42,128 nt of DNA from an uncultured Clostridia bacterium (GTDB taxonomy: Bacteria; Bacillota; Clostridia; Oscillospirales; Acutalibacteraceae): assembly GCA_947305745.1 (NCBI GenBank), contig CAMZEH010000008.1, positions 1-42,128 of the forward strand. The letters run 5' to 3'. A model generated the notes under the pieces. That model saw only the letters and a list, made by a program, of their open reading frames with translations, was not told the DNA's origin and searched no databases. This document shows positions 1 through 7,869 of the stretch, piece by piece (the stretch's first letter is position 1; each line of letters begins with the position of its first letter). The translations under genes and the position numbers were made by a program.

Positions 1-2
1 AA

Positions 3-1223
3 ATAAATCAGCTTAGAGAAGATATACATCTTACAATCGGAAATATCGACATCGGGGCAAATGCCGGAACTAAAGATTTTAAGGATTATCTGTACAAAAC
101 TTTAGGACTTCCCGTTCTAAAAACTACGGAAAAACTAAGCGAGGCTGCGGACGATGAAGCGATGATTCTGCTTTCAGAGTGGTGCAAAAAGAATAGACCT
201 GAGCTTGCTCCCCTATTTGATATGGTCAAAGATTATCGCAAATGGAATAAGCTGAAATCCACGTACATTGATGGGTACCTAAAGTTTTTAAATAGTAGTA
301 CAAACCGCATACACCCCGATTTAATGCCACTTGCAACGCAAACAGGTCGCTTTGCAAGTCGGAACGCAAACCTGCAAAATTGTCCCCGGAAAGATAATGA
401 CCCGATTGGAGTCAGAAATTTTATTCGAGCTGATGACGGAAAAGTGTTATTATCACTTGACTTTTCTCAAATAGAACTTAGAGTTGGTGCTTTTTATTGC
501 CGAGATGAAAAGATGCTTGAAACATATAGAAGTGGCGGAGATATACACGCTCAGACCACTTCGGTTATATTCAATATTCCGTTTAATCAAGCTGTCGATA
601 AAAACGCTCCGCATTACAAAGAACGAAGAACAATAGCAAAAAACTGTAATTTTGGTGTGTTTTATGGACTGTTTCCAAGGGGGTTACAACGAACTTTGAA
701 GTTTAAAGCAGGGCTCGACAAGAGTTTGGAGGAATGCACAGAGATAATCAACAATTTGAAAGCCGGATACAAAGGACTTGAAACATGGCAACGCAAAGTC
801 AAAACAAATGCCTCTATTCGTGGTTATTCGGAAACGTATCTCGGCAGAAGACGGTATTTACCAAGCATTAATTCGGCTGATTGGGGTAAAAAGAGCTTTG
901 CACAGCGGTGTGCGTTAAATACACCTATTCAAGGTACCGCCGCAGATATTTTAAAGATTGCTATTACTAAGATTTTGAAAGGGATTAATGAACGAATGTG
1001 GCTCAGACCCATACTGCAAGTACATGACGAGTTGGTTTTCGAATTACCAACAGAGCGAATAAATGAAGCAGTTAATTTTATTCAAGATTGTATGGAACAA
1101 CAACCATTCCCTGACTTTGATGTGCCTTTAGTTGCAGAAGGAGCAGTCGGAAAAACATTCGGAACACTTAAAGACATATTGTGTTCCGGCGATAAAATAA
1201 TTTTAGAAAAGGAAGTAAGGTAA
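3..1223 (+). CDS. Family A DNA polymerase, 5' end missing
   Basis: The reading frame is open from the left edge with no stop, so this is the C-terminal part of a longer protein; the first internal ATG is at 162. The polymerase palm and fingers domains are complete. Motif A reads DFSQIELR at about 459-482. Motif B carries the RRTIAKNCNFGVFYG pattern (R-x3-K-x6-YG type). Motif C is QVHDE at 1017-1031, with the metal-binding aspartate. These are the catalytic elements of Pol I-type enzymes, which copy the phage genome. The exonuclease part, if present, lies outside the window. It heads the replication operon, with only 2 nt before the next gene. Family assignment is certain; the full length is unknown. 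Confidence 0.96.
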   Translation: MNQLREDIHLTIGNIDIGANAGTKDFKDYLYKTLGLPVLKTTEKLSEAADDEAMILLSEWCKKNRPELAPLFDMVKDYRKWNKLKSTYIDGYLKFLNSSTNRIHPDLMPLATQTGRFASRNANLQNCPRKDNDPIGVRNFIRADDGKVLLSLDFSQIELRVGAFYCRDEKMLETYRSGGDIHAQTTSVIFNIPFNQAVDKNAPHYKERRTIAKNCNFGVFYGLFPRGLQRTLKFKAGLDKSLEECTEIINNLKAGYKGLETWQRKVKTNASIRGYSETYLGRRRYLPSINSADWGKKSFAQRCALNTPIQGTAADILKIAITKILKGINERMWLRPILQVHDELVFELPTERINEAVNFIQDCMEQQPFPDFDVPLVAEGAVGKTFGTLKDILCSGDKIILEKEVR

Positions 1224-1225
1224 AT

Positions 1226-1657
1226 ATGGATTTAGGATTAAAAAACGCCGAAGGATACTACGATTTAACGGCCTATGAAGCGATAAAAAATGTAAGTAAT
1301 GAAGAGAGGGTAAAACCTAAAAATATTATTTATGTGTGTTCGCCGCTTAAAGGCGACGTCCAGAAAAATCAGGAAAAAGCGTGTGAATATTGCAAATTTG
1401 TGATTTCAAAAGGGCATATTCCTGTGGCAGTACATCTGATGTTTCCGTGCTTTATGGATGATGCGGACGAGGATGAGAGAAGTCGGGCTATGCGGATGAG
1501 CTTGGATATACTTGCAAGGTGTGATGAAATTTGGTGTTTTGGAGATGAGGTGAGCGAAGGAATGCTCAAAGAACTCGACTTTGCACAGAAACACATGATC
1601 AGAATCAAGTATTTTACGAAAAACGGTACGGTACTCAGTGTCAAGGGGGTGTGCTGA
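1226..1657 (+). CDS. Nucleoside 2-deoxyribosyltransferase-like protein (DUF4406-like)
   Basis: This 143-residue protein has a beta-strand start followed by a small-residue loop (IYVCSPLKGD, about residues 35-44). Next come a helix containing CEYC and then a GHIPVAVHLMFP segment. Near residues 95-115 is a CDEIWCFGDEVSEGM stretch. This order is typical of phage DUF4406 or related deoxyribosyltransferase-fold proteins, which usually sit in replication or nucleotide-metabolism clusters. A role in nucleotide salvage or base modification is inferred, not shown. The start is preceded by a GGAAG/AAGG site. The stop overlaps the ATG of the next gene by one base, so the two are probably translationally coupled. 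Confidence 0.8.
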   Translation: MDLGLKNAEGYYDLTAYEAIKNVSNEERVKPKNIIYVCSPLKGDVQKNQEKACEYCKFVISKGHIPVAVHLMFPCFMDDADEDERSRAMRMSLDILARCDEIWCFGDEVSEGMLKELDFAQKHMIRIKYFTKNGTVLSVKGVC

Positions 1658-4539
1658 TGCATACCGAAGAATTTTTAAGCGAGATTTATAAAGGTTGCCA
1701 TGACGGATTTCTGACACTTACGATGCTTCCCGAACGGAAAACTTTGTGGTTTAAACCCGATGAGTTGTTCAAAGCATCAGAGATTGCAAAAAAGTATGGA
1801 ATGAAAACAAACACATTTTTTGGTGTTGGACTTAGGAAAAAAGCCCTCAAAAATGGCTTTCGTGGTAGTGAAAAGGATATCTTGTGCGTTACTACTTTGT
1901 ATGCTGACATCGACATAAAAGGTAATGCTCACGCACAGATATCTTTGCCAGCGAATGTCGATGAAGCAACGGACTTTTTGCATGGTTTAAAGGTTAAACC
2001 TAGCATAGTTGTAAATTCAGGTAACGGAATACACGGTTATTGGCTATTAGACAAGCCGTTCATTATCGAAACCGAGGAGGACAGAAAACACATATCTTCA
2101 ATATTTAAGGGGTTCGGAAAATATGTAAATGGCGAAGCAAAGAAACGTGGTTGGAAGATTGATAGTGTGTATGACTTAGCGAGGATTCTGCGAGTCCCCG
2201 GAACTATAAACCACAAACTCGGCACGGGTGCAAAGTGCGAAGTCATAGAAAGCCACGATGAACGACACAGTATCAGCGATTTTATGCAGTTTATACACTC
2301 GCACGATAAGGTTTCAAGTGTTGGTAAAACTGCACAAGGAATAGAAAAAGTTGTCGGAAAATGCGAATTTATAAAATACTGCAAGGAACACGCAGAGAAT
2401 CTTCCCGAACCTCTGTGGCACGCTATGATAACGAATTTAGCACCTCTTAAGAATTCATCAAATGCGATTCATGAGTTTAGCAGAAGCTACCCAAAATACA
2501 GTTTTGATGAAACCGAACGTAAGATTCAGCGAGCAATTCAGGAAAATAAGCCTCATACTTGTGAGTACATTCGTGAGAATCTTAACTTTGATTGTGGCAA
2601 GAATTGTCCTGTTAAGGCTCCCATAGTGTATGGCTTACCGAGTTTTGAGGAGAGAATATCGGAGATAATTTCGAGCGATAAGATTAGTGCCGATGAGATT
2701 TTGTCAAAAGAAAATCTAAAGTTATGTGCTTGGGCAAAGCTGAATTTACCGTCAGAGTACGCAAGACTTAAGTCAAAACTTAAGGGCAAAGTGAATCTCC
2801 GAGATTTTGAAAAAGCGGTGCGGTTTGAAAGCAAGAAAAAAGATGAAAATGATTCTCAGGGCAATTTAACACCACTTGACCTCAAAGGCATGAGTTTAAA
2901 TGGTGCGGTCGTTCCTTTAGGGTGGAAAGTGTCGATGAAACAAGGCATACAAAAAGTTGTTCGTGGTACAAACTCTGACGAATTGCTGGTTGTGTGTATT
3001 TGCCCTATTGTAATTACAAAAAGACTTGAAAATTTTGATGACGGAACCGAAAAAATAGAACTTAGCTTTTTTAGAGATGGCCATTGGAAGAAACTGATAG
3101 CTCCTCGTTCAAGTGTATTTAACAGAACTTCGATAATTAAATACGCTGATTCAGGACTCCCGGTGTCGTCTAAAAATGCTGCGGATATAGTGGCATATTT
3201 AAGCGATTATGAGAATGCAAATTTGAATGTTATCCCCCTCGTAAAGTCGATTTCAAGGGTCGGTTGGCTTGATAGTTCTTCGTTCTTTCCGTATATAAAA
3301 AACAAAAACATTATATTTGAGTCCGAACACAAAGAAGCGATGCGAATAGCTGAAAGCATGACACCTAAAGGCGACTTTGAAACTTGGTTAAAAAGTGCGA
3401 AATTACTGAGGGATAATCTTTTCGGAAGATTTTTATTGGCATCATCGTTCGCATCCCCCATGCTTGAAATTCTGAAACACAGAGTATTTTTCGTTCATAT
3501 ATGGAACGACTCCAAATCGGGAAAGACTGCAGCGATAAAAATGGCGATAAGTGTGTGGGGCGATCCGGCAAGGCTCATGGGCAGTTTTAATGCCACGAAT
3601 GTAGGACTTGAAAGAATGGCGTGTATTTTAAAGCATATTCCGTTTGCAATTGATGAGCTTCAAGTTTTAAACAGTCGGAAATTATCTGTTGAGAATATCA
3701 TTTATAGCTTGGCAAATGGTTTCGGCAGGCTTCGTGGCAGTAAAGACGGGACAATCCAAGAGACACTCAGTTGGCGAAACAATGTGATTACTTCGGGTGA
3801 GCAGCCAATGACCAAAGAAAATAGTAATGACGGAGCTATGACGAGGGTTTTGGAACTCTATGGGAAACCCTGCGATAATGCCGAGTATGCACATCAGTTT
3901 CACTTGATTAGTGAGAATAACTACGGTTTTGCGGGCAGGATGTTTGTCGAGTATTTGATAAATGATGTAATAAAAAACAAGAATCAAGCCGACAGACAAT
4001 TCGAAAAGATGTGTAAAGACATCAAGCAAAAATGTACGGAAACCGATGACTATTCCCATCTGGACAACATTGCGATTGTGTGTCTTGGAGATTATTATTC
4101 TTCGATTTCGGTTTTCAAGGAAGACGAAAAAACATCGTGGTCAGAGGCGGTAAACATGGGAGTAAAAATCTCGGAAAACAGTAAAGAACTACAGTTGTCG
4201 AGTACAATCGAGAGAGCGTGGGACTTTGTTGTAAGTTGGGTGGCGAGCAACAAAAACAGATTTTCGCCGGACAGTACGCCTTGTTACGGAAAAATTGAGG
4301 CTAATGCTGTGTATATAATTCCGAGTGTTCTAAGGCAAGCACTAGAAGAAAACGGATTTAACTACTTGAAAGTTACGAGAGGTTTTAAAGATTATGGATT
4401 CATTGAAACACGAAAAGATAATAAGGGACACAGTAAAATGCAAATTTCAAAATCAATTAATGGTATTATTCAGAAATGTTTTTGTATAAGAGAGGTTTGT
4501 ATAAGGGAAAATTCCGAGCAAACAAATCCCTTAAATTAG
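1657..4539 (+). CDS. PrimPol-DUF927 primase/helicase
   Basis: This large replication protein has two parts. The N-terminal part has archaeo-eukaryotic-type primase signatures: YADIDIKG near residues 82-89 (metal-binding DxD), NSGNGIHGYW near 118-129, and DLARILRVPGTINHK near 175-190. A DUF927-type ATPase part follows, with a Walker A of NDSKSGKT near residue 617-624 and a Walker B of FAIDELQ near 663-669. It probably lays primers and unwinds DNA for the neighbouring family A polymerase. An in-frame GTG exists at 1651, but ATG 1657 lies 6-8 nt after GGGGGT and overlaps the upstream stop, so 1657 is preferred. Domain calls are by motif recognition; the junction between the parts was not mapped. 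Confidence 0.9.
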   Translation: MHTEEFLSEIYKGCHDGFLTLTMLPERKTLWFKPDELFKASEIAKKYGMKTNTFFGVGLRKKALKNGFRGSEKDILCVTTLYADIDIKGNAHAQISLPANVDEATDFLHGLKVKPSIVVNSGNGIHGYWLLDKPFIIETEEDRKHISSIFKGFGKYVNGEAKKRGWKIDSVYDLARILRVPGTINHKLGTGAKCEVIESHDERHSISDFMQFIHSHDKVSSVGKTAQGIEKVVGKCEFIKYCKEHAENLPEPLWHAMITNLAPLKNSSNAIHEFSRSYPKYSFDETERKIQRAIQENKPHTCEYIRENLNFDCGKNCPVKAPIVYGLPSFEERISEIISSDKISADEILSKENLKLCAWAKLNLPSEYARLKSKLKGKVNLRDFEKAVRFESKKKDENDSQGNLTPLDLKGMSLNGAVVPLGWKVSMKQGIQKVVRGTNSDELLVVCICPIVITKRLENFDDGTEKIELSFFRDGHWKKLIAPRSSVFNRTSIIKYADSGLPVSSKNAADIVAYLSDYENANLNVIPLVKSISRVGWLDSSSFFPYIKNKNIIFESEHKEAMRIAESMTPKGDFETWLKSAKLLRDNLFGRFLLASSFASPMLEILKHRVFFVHIWNDSKSGKTAAIKMAISVWGDPARLMGSFNATNVGLERMACILKHIPFAIDELQVLNSRKLSVENIIYSLANGFGRLRGSKDGTIQETLSWRNNVITSGEQPMTKENSNDGAMTRVLELYGKPCDNAEYAHQFHLISENNYGFAGRMFVEYLINDVIKNKNQADRQFEKMCKDIKQKCTETDDYSHLDNIAIVCLGDYYSSISVFKEDEKTSWSEAVNMGVKISENSKELQLSSTIERAWDFVVSWVASNKNRFSPDSTPCYGKIEANAVYIIPSVLRQALEENGFNYLKVTRGFKDYGFIETRKDNKGHSKMQISKSINGIIQKCFCIREVCIRENSEQTNPLN

Positions 4540-4780
4540 CCATTTGTAAGATGTTAACCTCTTGACCTTACTTTTGCACACACACCCCCCACATATAGAG
4601 TGTATATTAAACAACTGATTGTTTTTTGTTTTTTTAATATAAATAAAACTCCATGCGTAGTGTATATCTTTTTTAAAGGTTAAAGAGGTTATATATGTTT
4701 TATAAATGGCTTGAAGTATGGTGTTGTTGGTATAACCTCTTCAAAAAAATCGGAGGTTAATGGAGGTTAAAGAGGTTAAG
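4540..4780. repeat. Cluster of AGGTTA-type repeats upstream of VRR-NUC
   Basis: This AT-rich spacer follows the primase gene. It contains GAGGTTA or AAGGTTA units at about 4675-4690 and 4751-4779, and reverse-complement TAACCTCT at 4554-4561 and 4732-4740. Direct and inverted copies flank a T-rich tract near 4621-4640. Beside a primase-helicase gene, such a cluster could be an iteron-like replication site or an operator. Part of the 3' copies is also ribosome-binding-site sequence, so some of the repetition may be fortuitous. Confidence 0.35.
4695..4760 (+). CDS. Possible 21-residue aromatic peptide coupled to VRR-NUC
   Basis: A short frame starts at ATG 4695, 6 nt after AAAGAGG. It encodes a peptide rich in Trp, Tyr and Cys (FYKWLEVWCCWYN core, then a basic end). 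Its TAA stop shares one base with an ATG at 4760. The ribosome binding site and stop-start overlap support translation, either as a real small protein or as a leader coupling the VRR-NUC gene. I do not recognise the family, and a chance frame cannot be excluded. Confidence 0.35.
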   Translation: MFYKWLEVWCCWYNLFKKIGG

Positions 4781-5068
4781 ATGAAGGAAAAAGCAATAAC
4801 AAATCAAATATTAAAATATTTAAAAAGTCTGCCTGAGTGCTTTTGTTTTAAGCAACATGGTGGTTTGTATGGAACGTCTGGTATTCCTGATATCATTGTT
4901 TGCTACAAAGGAAAATTCATGGCTTTCGAAGTAAAGAACGAGAGAGGGAAACTCTCAAAACTGCAGGAAATCACCATCGAGAAGATACGAAATGCAAAAG
5001 GCATGGCATTTAAGGTAACAAGCCTTGAAGAAGTCAAAGAGATACTGAAAGGAGTGATGCCGGAATAA
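4760..5068 (+). CDS. VRR-NUC domain nuclease
   Basis: This roughly 100-residue protein has the compact PD-(D/E)xK arrangement of VRR-NUC: QHGGLYGTSGIPDIIV, then FMAFEVKNERGKLSKLQ. The GIPD aspartate, the E-V-K pair and the following Q are the catalytic positions. Stand-alone VRR-NUC proteins are common beside replication or packaging genes in Gram-positive phages and probably resolve branched DNA. Two starts are plausible. ATG 4760 overlaps the preceding small frame. ATG 4781 lies 5 nt after AGAGG and gives a protein beginning MKEKAITNQ, which is more usual for the family. Confidence 0.9.
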   Translation: MEVKEVKMKEKAITNQILKYLKSLPECFCFKQHGGLYGTSGIPDIIVCYKGKFMAFEVKNERGKLSKLQEITIEKIRNAKGMAFKVTSLEEVKEILKGVMPE

Positions 5069-5176
5069 AAACGCATCAAAGTGCAAAGAACAAAACACAA
5101 AGTTACACAGTACAAATTACAAAGCCGGAAGAATCAAGAATATTTTAAATTTTGTAATTTTACGGAGGATAACTTT

Positions 5177-5611
5177 ATGACTATAAAGGAATATTTATCG
5201 CAAGCATACCGAATCGACCAAAGAATAAATAGTAAACTTGAGCAAGTTCGAAGTTTGAGGGAACTGGCAGAAAAAGCTACGTCAACTCTTAGTGATACTC
5301 CCTGTTCGGGTAATGGCAACAAACAAAAAATCGAGAGTGTCATTGTTAAAATAATTGATTTGGAACACGAAATCGATGAGGAAATCGACAGATTGGTGGA
5401 CTTAAAGCAAGAGATAGTGTCGCTGATTAAACACGTTAAGAACCCCGAATATCAAACTTTATTAGAGCTTAGGTATTTGTGTTTTCGGACGTGGGAGCAG
5501 ATTGCAGTCGAGATGCATTATGAACTCAGATATTTACACAAATTACACAGACGAGCGCTTGAAATATGCAGTGAGATACAGTTGGCATCACGTCACATTT
5601 ACGAAAAATAA
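5177..5611 (+). CDS. DUF1492 sigma-70-like late regulator
   Basis: This 144-residue protein has a helical coiled N-terminal half (LEHEIDEEIDRLVDLKQEI near residues 75-95). The C-terminal part resembles a sigma region 4 helix-turn-helix: LLELRYLCFRTWEQIAVEMHYE, then LHKLHRRALE. DUF1492/ArpU-like proteins sit at the end of early operons in Gram-positive phages and are thought to turn on late transcription. A GTG-initiated extension to 5081 is open, but GGAGGA at 5164-5169 lies 7 nt before ATG 5177, which decides the start. A candidate promoter and terminator follow immediately, which fits the regulatory role. Confidence 0.85.
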   Translation: MTIKEYLSQAYRIDQRINSKLEQVRSLRELAEKATSTLSDTPCSGNGNKQKIESVIVKIIDLEHEIDEEIDRLVDLKQEIVSLIKHVKNPEYQTLLELRYLCFRTWEQIAVEMHYELRYLHKLHRRALEICSEIQLASRHIYEK

Positions 5612-5636
5612 AAAGTAGGACACTAAAAGACATGGA

Positions 5637-5666
5637 AAGACACTATTGAAACGTGGTAGTGTTATA
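5637..5666 (+). promoter_or_regulatory. Candidate late promoter with dyad
   Basis: A perfect TATAAT hexamer (5663-5668) is preceded by the inverted repeat ACACTA...TAGTGT. Another GACACTA lies about 20 nt further upstream. There is no good -35 at 17 nt, which suggests an activator-dependent promoter. The DUF1492 regulator gene ends only about 50 nt upstream, so this could be its target for late transcription. Function is inferred from sequence and position. Confidence 0.45.
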
Positions 5667-5682
5667 ATAGCGAAAAATAATC

Positions 5683-5717
5683 AAATGCTCTTGGAGAAAA
5701 ATCCGAGGGCATTTTTG
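5683..5717 (+). terminator. Stem-loop with T tract
   Basis: AAATGCTCTTGGA and TCCGAGGGCATTT pair across a 5-nt A-rich loop, with two G-U pairs. TTTTT follows at 5712-5716. This is a standard intrinsic terminator shape placed between the DUF1492 gene and the HNH gene. It could end the early transcript or attenuate the transcript starting at the TATAAT just upstream. Confidence 0.65.
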
Positions 5718-5744
5718 TATGCTAAAAAATAAGGAGTAGATAAT

Positions 5745-6098
5745 ATGCCAAAGAAACCAAAGAGTCCGTGTAGATTCAGTGGTTGCCCGGAACTTACGGA
5801 GAACCCTTACTGCGATAAGCACAACAAAGAAGTAACCAAGCGCTACAACAAATACCAGCGTGATCCAAATACCTACAAAAGATACAGTAACCGATGGAGA
5901 AGGATACGGCAGCTTTACATCAAAGAACACCCGGTGTGTGAGCTTTGTGAAAGAAAGAATATCCTGAAACCCGTGGAGGAAGTACATCACATCGTTCCCC
6001 TCTCAAAAGGCGGTACGCACAACGAAGAAAACCTGATGAGCCTTTGTAAGAGTTGTCACTCAAGGCTTACCGCAACCGAAGGTGGACGTTGGGGATAA
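5745..6098 (+). CDS. HNH endonuclease
   Basis: This 117-residue protein has a cysteine-rich start (C9, C14, C23), a basic helix (NRWRRIRQLYIKEHP), and zinc-binding pairs CELC at 65-68 and CKSC at 101-104. The HNH core is VHHIVPLSKGG at 80-90, N96 and H105. Small HNH proteins next to terminase genes in cos-packaging siphophages act with the terminase in genome cleavage. Here two small accessory genes separate it from the small terminase. The start follows AAGGAGTAG by a normal distance. Confidence 0.93.
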   Translation: MPKKPKSPCRFSGCPELTENPYCDKHNKEVTKRYNKYQRDPNTYKRYSNRWRRIRQLYIKEHPVCELCERKNILKPVEEVHHIVPLSKGGTHNEENLMSLCKSCHSRLTATEGGRWG

Positions 6099-6183
6099 AA
6101 GCTTTTGAACGGTACTGGGGCGACCTATGGAAAAATATTCAATTTAATCAATAAAATGGAACTTAAATTTTCTCTCTTCTTTC

Positions 6184-6300
6184 TTGTGTATTAGTGCCTT
6201 AAAGCCCAGTGAATATGCGGAGTTGTTCTACCTATAAAAGTACAGTATTAACTTGATAGTGTGCGGTATCAGAGGTAATATATGACTACTGCAAAGGCAC
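6184..6300 (+). ncRNA. Repeated leader element, copy A
   Basis: TTGTGTA at 6184, CTAC at 6228 and GAGGTAATAT at 6272 are spaced 44 and 44 nt, exactly as in copies B, C and D, although most other bases have diverged. It ends close to the ribosome binding site of the gene at 6325. The downstream hairpin seen in other copies is weak here (TGC/GCA at most). It may be a promoter plus 5' leader RNA. I do not recognise the family. Confidence 0.55.
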
Positions 6301-6324
6301 AAAATCAAACAAAGGAGTTTTTAG

Positions 6325-6639
6325 ATGATAGGACTTTTTTCAAGAAAGGCTGCGGATAGGGCTGAACTTCTGGAGAACGAGAGAAGACACTTCGCAGCAA
6401 AACTAAACTTTAAGGTTGTCGGGATGTGTGTGCTACACCATGAGGACTACGAACACCTAATCGAACACCTCCTCGAAGACAATGACCTGATAAAAGCAAT
6501 CACAAACTGGTGTGGCACGGAAGAAGACGGAACCGCAAGATGCTTTTTGTTTCGTGATGAAACGAGAAACGATGAGGCGTTGGCGATAAACTCGGAAGGC
6601 TACGACTACGCACGGTACACGTCACTAATTAGACTTTAA
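6325..6639 (+). CDS. Hypothetical accessory protein behind leader copy A
   Basis: This is a soluble 104-residue protein with no signal peptide or membrane segment. It has an N-terminal basic helix (FSRKAADRAELLENERRH). A run rich in acidic residues and histidines follows (HHEDYEHLIEHLLEDND, about residues 38-54). The C-terminus is GYDYARYTSLIRL. I do not recognise the family. AAAGGAG precedes the start at normal distance. It forms a two-gene unit with the DUF4314 gene, preceded by leader copy A and followed by a strong terminator, which is the organisation of a phage accessory (moron) cassette. Confidence 0.75.
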   Translation: MIGLFSRKAADRAELLENERRHFAAKLNFKVVGMCVLHHEDYEHLIEHLLEDNDLIKAITNWCGTEEDGTARCFLFRDETRNDEALAINSEGYDYARYTSLIRL

Positions 6640-6658
6640 AAAAGAAGGAGAAAAACGA

Positions 6659-6874
6659 ATGACAAACTCAGAGAAATTGAAACAATTAAGAGACACATAC
6701 AAAGCCGGAGTCAGAGTTCGGCTGATACATATGTACGATGAACCGCAGATGGCTAAGGGTTTGGAAGGAACAGTTGAGGATGTTGACGACATAGGTCAGA
6801 TACACGTTAAGTGGGACAGCGGTAGCAGATTAGCCCTTATTGTTGGTGCGGATTTGTTTGAGATAATAAAATAG
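6659..6874 (+). CDS. DUF4314 protein
   Basis: This 71-residue protein has the DUF4314 pattern: GVRVRLIHMYDEP, then GLEGTVEDVDDIGQIHVKWDSG and SRLALIVGADLFEII. The alternating strands predict a small SH3-like beta barrel. DUF4314 proteins are widespread in Firmicutes phages and conjugative elements, and no function is established. AGAAGGAG precedes the ATG. An intrinsic terminator follows the stop by about 15 nt. Confidence 0.85.
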   Translation: MTNSEKLKQLRDTYKAGVRVRLIHMYDEPQMAKGLEGTVEDVDDIGQIHVKWDSGSRLALIVGADLFEIIK

Positions 6875-6888
6875 CAAGACTAAACACA

Positions 6889-6920
6889 CAAGCTCCTAAG
6901 GAAACTTAGGAGTTGTTTTC
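6889..6920 (+). terminator. Intrinsic terminator after DUF4314
   Basis: CTCCTAAG and CTTAGGAG pair around a GAAA tetraloop, and the stem is extended by CAA/TTG with one bulged base. TTTTC follows. It closes the two-gene accessory cassette before the terminase region. Confidence 0.85.
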
Positions 6921-7020
6921 TTGGGTGGGGGGAGTCAAAATCTCTATGGCTAGGGCACAAAACAACGGGCGTGGGGCGACGCACGAAAAAAGTTCAATTC
7001 AAACGGGGTATTAACCCCCT
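6920..7020 (+). other. Candidate cos region upstream of terminase
   Basis: This non-coding stretch just before the small terminase gene is GC-rich relative to its surroundings. It has a G run (GGGTGGGGGGAG), a GCGT...ACGC dyad near 6970-6983, and a GGGGT...ACCCC palindrome at 7005-7018. Phages with HNH, P27-type small and HK97-type large terminase genes package from cos sites, which usually lie here. The cut position cannot be read from sequence alone. Confidence 0.4.
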
Positions 7021-7043
7021 AGAATTAAAAGGAGGAAAAAATA

Positions 7044-7622
7044 GTGGCGAAAGACGGGACAAATCGAGGTGGTAGACGAGTAAGAGCAGGCACAAAACCT
7101 GATGCTTTATCTGACAAAATAACGTCAGGAAGAGAAGCAAAAGTGTTTGAACCACTTGATTTTGATATAGATGACAGTTTTGAAGCAGATGATTTGATGG
7201 ATATGTGTGACTTGGAAGGTGAGAATATCCCGAAACCAAGTGAATATTTAAGTGCCGAGCAAAAAGACGGGACACATCTTAAAGCCGATAAAATTTTCAA
7301 AGAGACGTGGATATGGCTTAAAAAACGAAAATGTGAAAGTTTTGTAAATCCGAGATTGGTTGAGGCATATTCTCAGGCATTTGCTAGATATGTTCAATGC
7401 GAAGAAGCAATCAGCAAATTTGGGTTTTTAGGCAAGCATCCGACAACGGGTGCGGCGATAGCAAATCCATTCGTACAGATGAGCGTTTCTTTCGGAAAGC
7501 AAGCAAATTTACTGTGGTATGAGATTTTCGATATAGTTAAGCAAAACTGTACCACCGAGTTTACCGATACTCCTCACGATGATGTGATGGAGTTATTATT
7601 AACAGCTAGGAGGAAAAAATAA
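7044..7622 (+). CDS. terS: Terminase small subunit, P27 family
   Basis: This 192-residue protein resembles P27-type small terminases: a basic Gly/Arg-rich start (NRGGRRVRAGTKP), an acidic linker, then the helical core. The core runs ADKIFKETWIWLKKRK through YSQAFARYVQCEEAI and ends HPTTGAAIANPFVQM, the family's usual hallmark. It recognises the packaging site and loads the large subunit. Translation starts at GTG 7044, 8 nt after AAAAGGAGG; no better ATG is available. The large subunit lies about 9.2 kb downstream, which is unusual because the two are normally adjacent. Confidence 0.9.
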   Translation: MAKDGTNRGGRRVRAGTKPDALSDKITSGREAKVFEPLDFDIDDSFEADDLMDMCDLEGENIPKPSEYLSAEQKDGTHLKADKIFKETWIWLKKRKCESFVNPRLVEAYSQAFARYVQCEEAISKFGFLGKHPTTGAAIANPFVQMSVSFGKQANLLWYEIFDIVKQNCTTEFTDTPHDDVMELLLTARRKK

Positions 7623-7626
7623 GAAA

Positions 7627-7869
7627 GTGAATATGGATGTAACGTGGTTTCTGACGGCGATTTCGCTATCGGGAACCCTTTTAAATATACGAAAAAATAT
7701 ACTGTGTTTTCATATATGGCTAATTGGTGACATTCTTTGGTGTACGTTTGATTTTACGCAAGGAATGTATGGCAGAAGTTTACTTGATTTTATTCAGATT
7801 ATTCTTGCGATTTGCGGAATTGTGTCGTGGAAAAAAGACAATAAAACTCTTGGAAGGGTGAGAAAATGA
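7627..7869 (+). CDS. PnuC-like small membrane protein
   Basis: This 80-residue, very hydrophobic protein has two to three predicted membrane helices. These are WFLTAISLSGTLLNI, then HIWLIGDILWCTFDFTQG and LLDFIQIILAICGIVSW. The pattern resembles one repeat of the nicotinamide mononucleotide transporter PnuC, and such short forms occur in phages next to terminase or methyltransferase genes. Its substrate is unknown. The start is uncertain: GTG 7627 is 13 nt from AGGAGG and ATG 7633 is 19 nt away. It overlaps the next gene by 4 nt. Confidence 0.7.
   Translation: MNMDVTWFLTAISLSGTLLNIRKNILCFHIWLIGDILWCTFDFTQGMYGRSLLDFIQIILAICGIVSWKKDNKTLGRVRK

Noticed and set aside
5081..5176. N-terminal extension of the DUF1492 protein from GTG 5081
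   Set aside because: GGAGGA sits 7 nt before ATG 5177, and the extension is Lys/Gln-rich with no family resemblance.
5647..5668. Ordinary sigma-A promoter TTGAAA...TATAAT
   Set aside because: The two hexamers are separated by only about 11 nt, too short for a standard promoter; kept only as an activator-dependent candidate.
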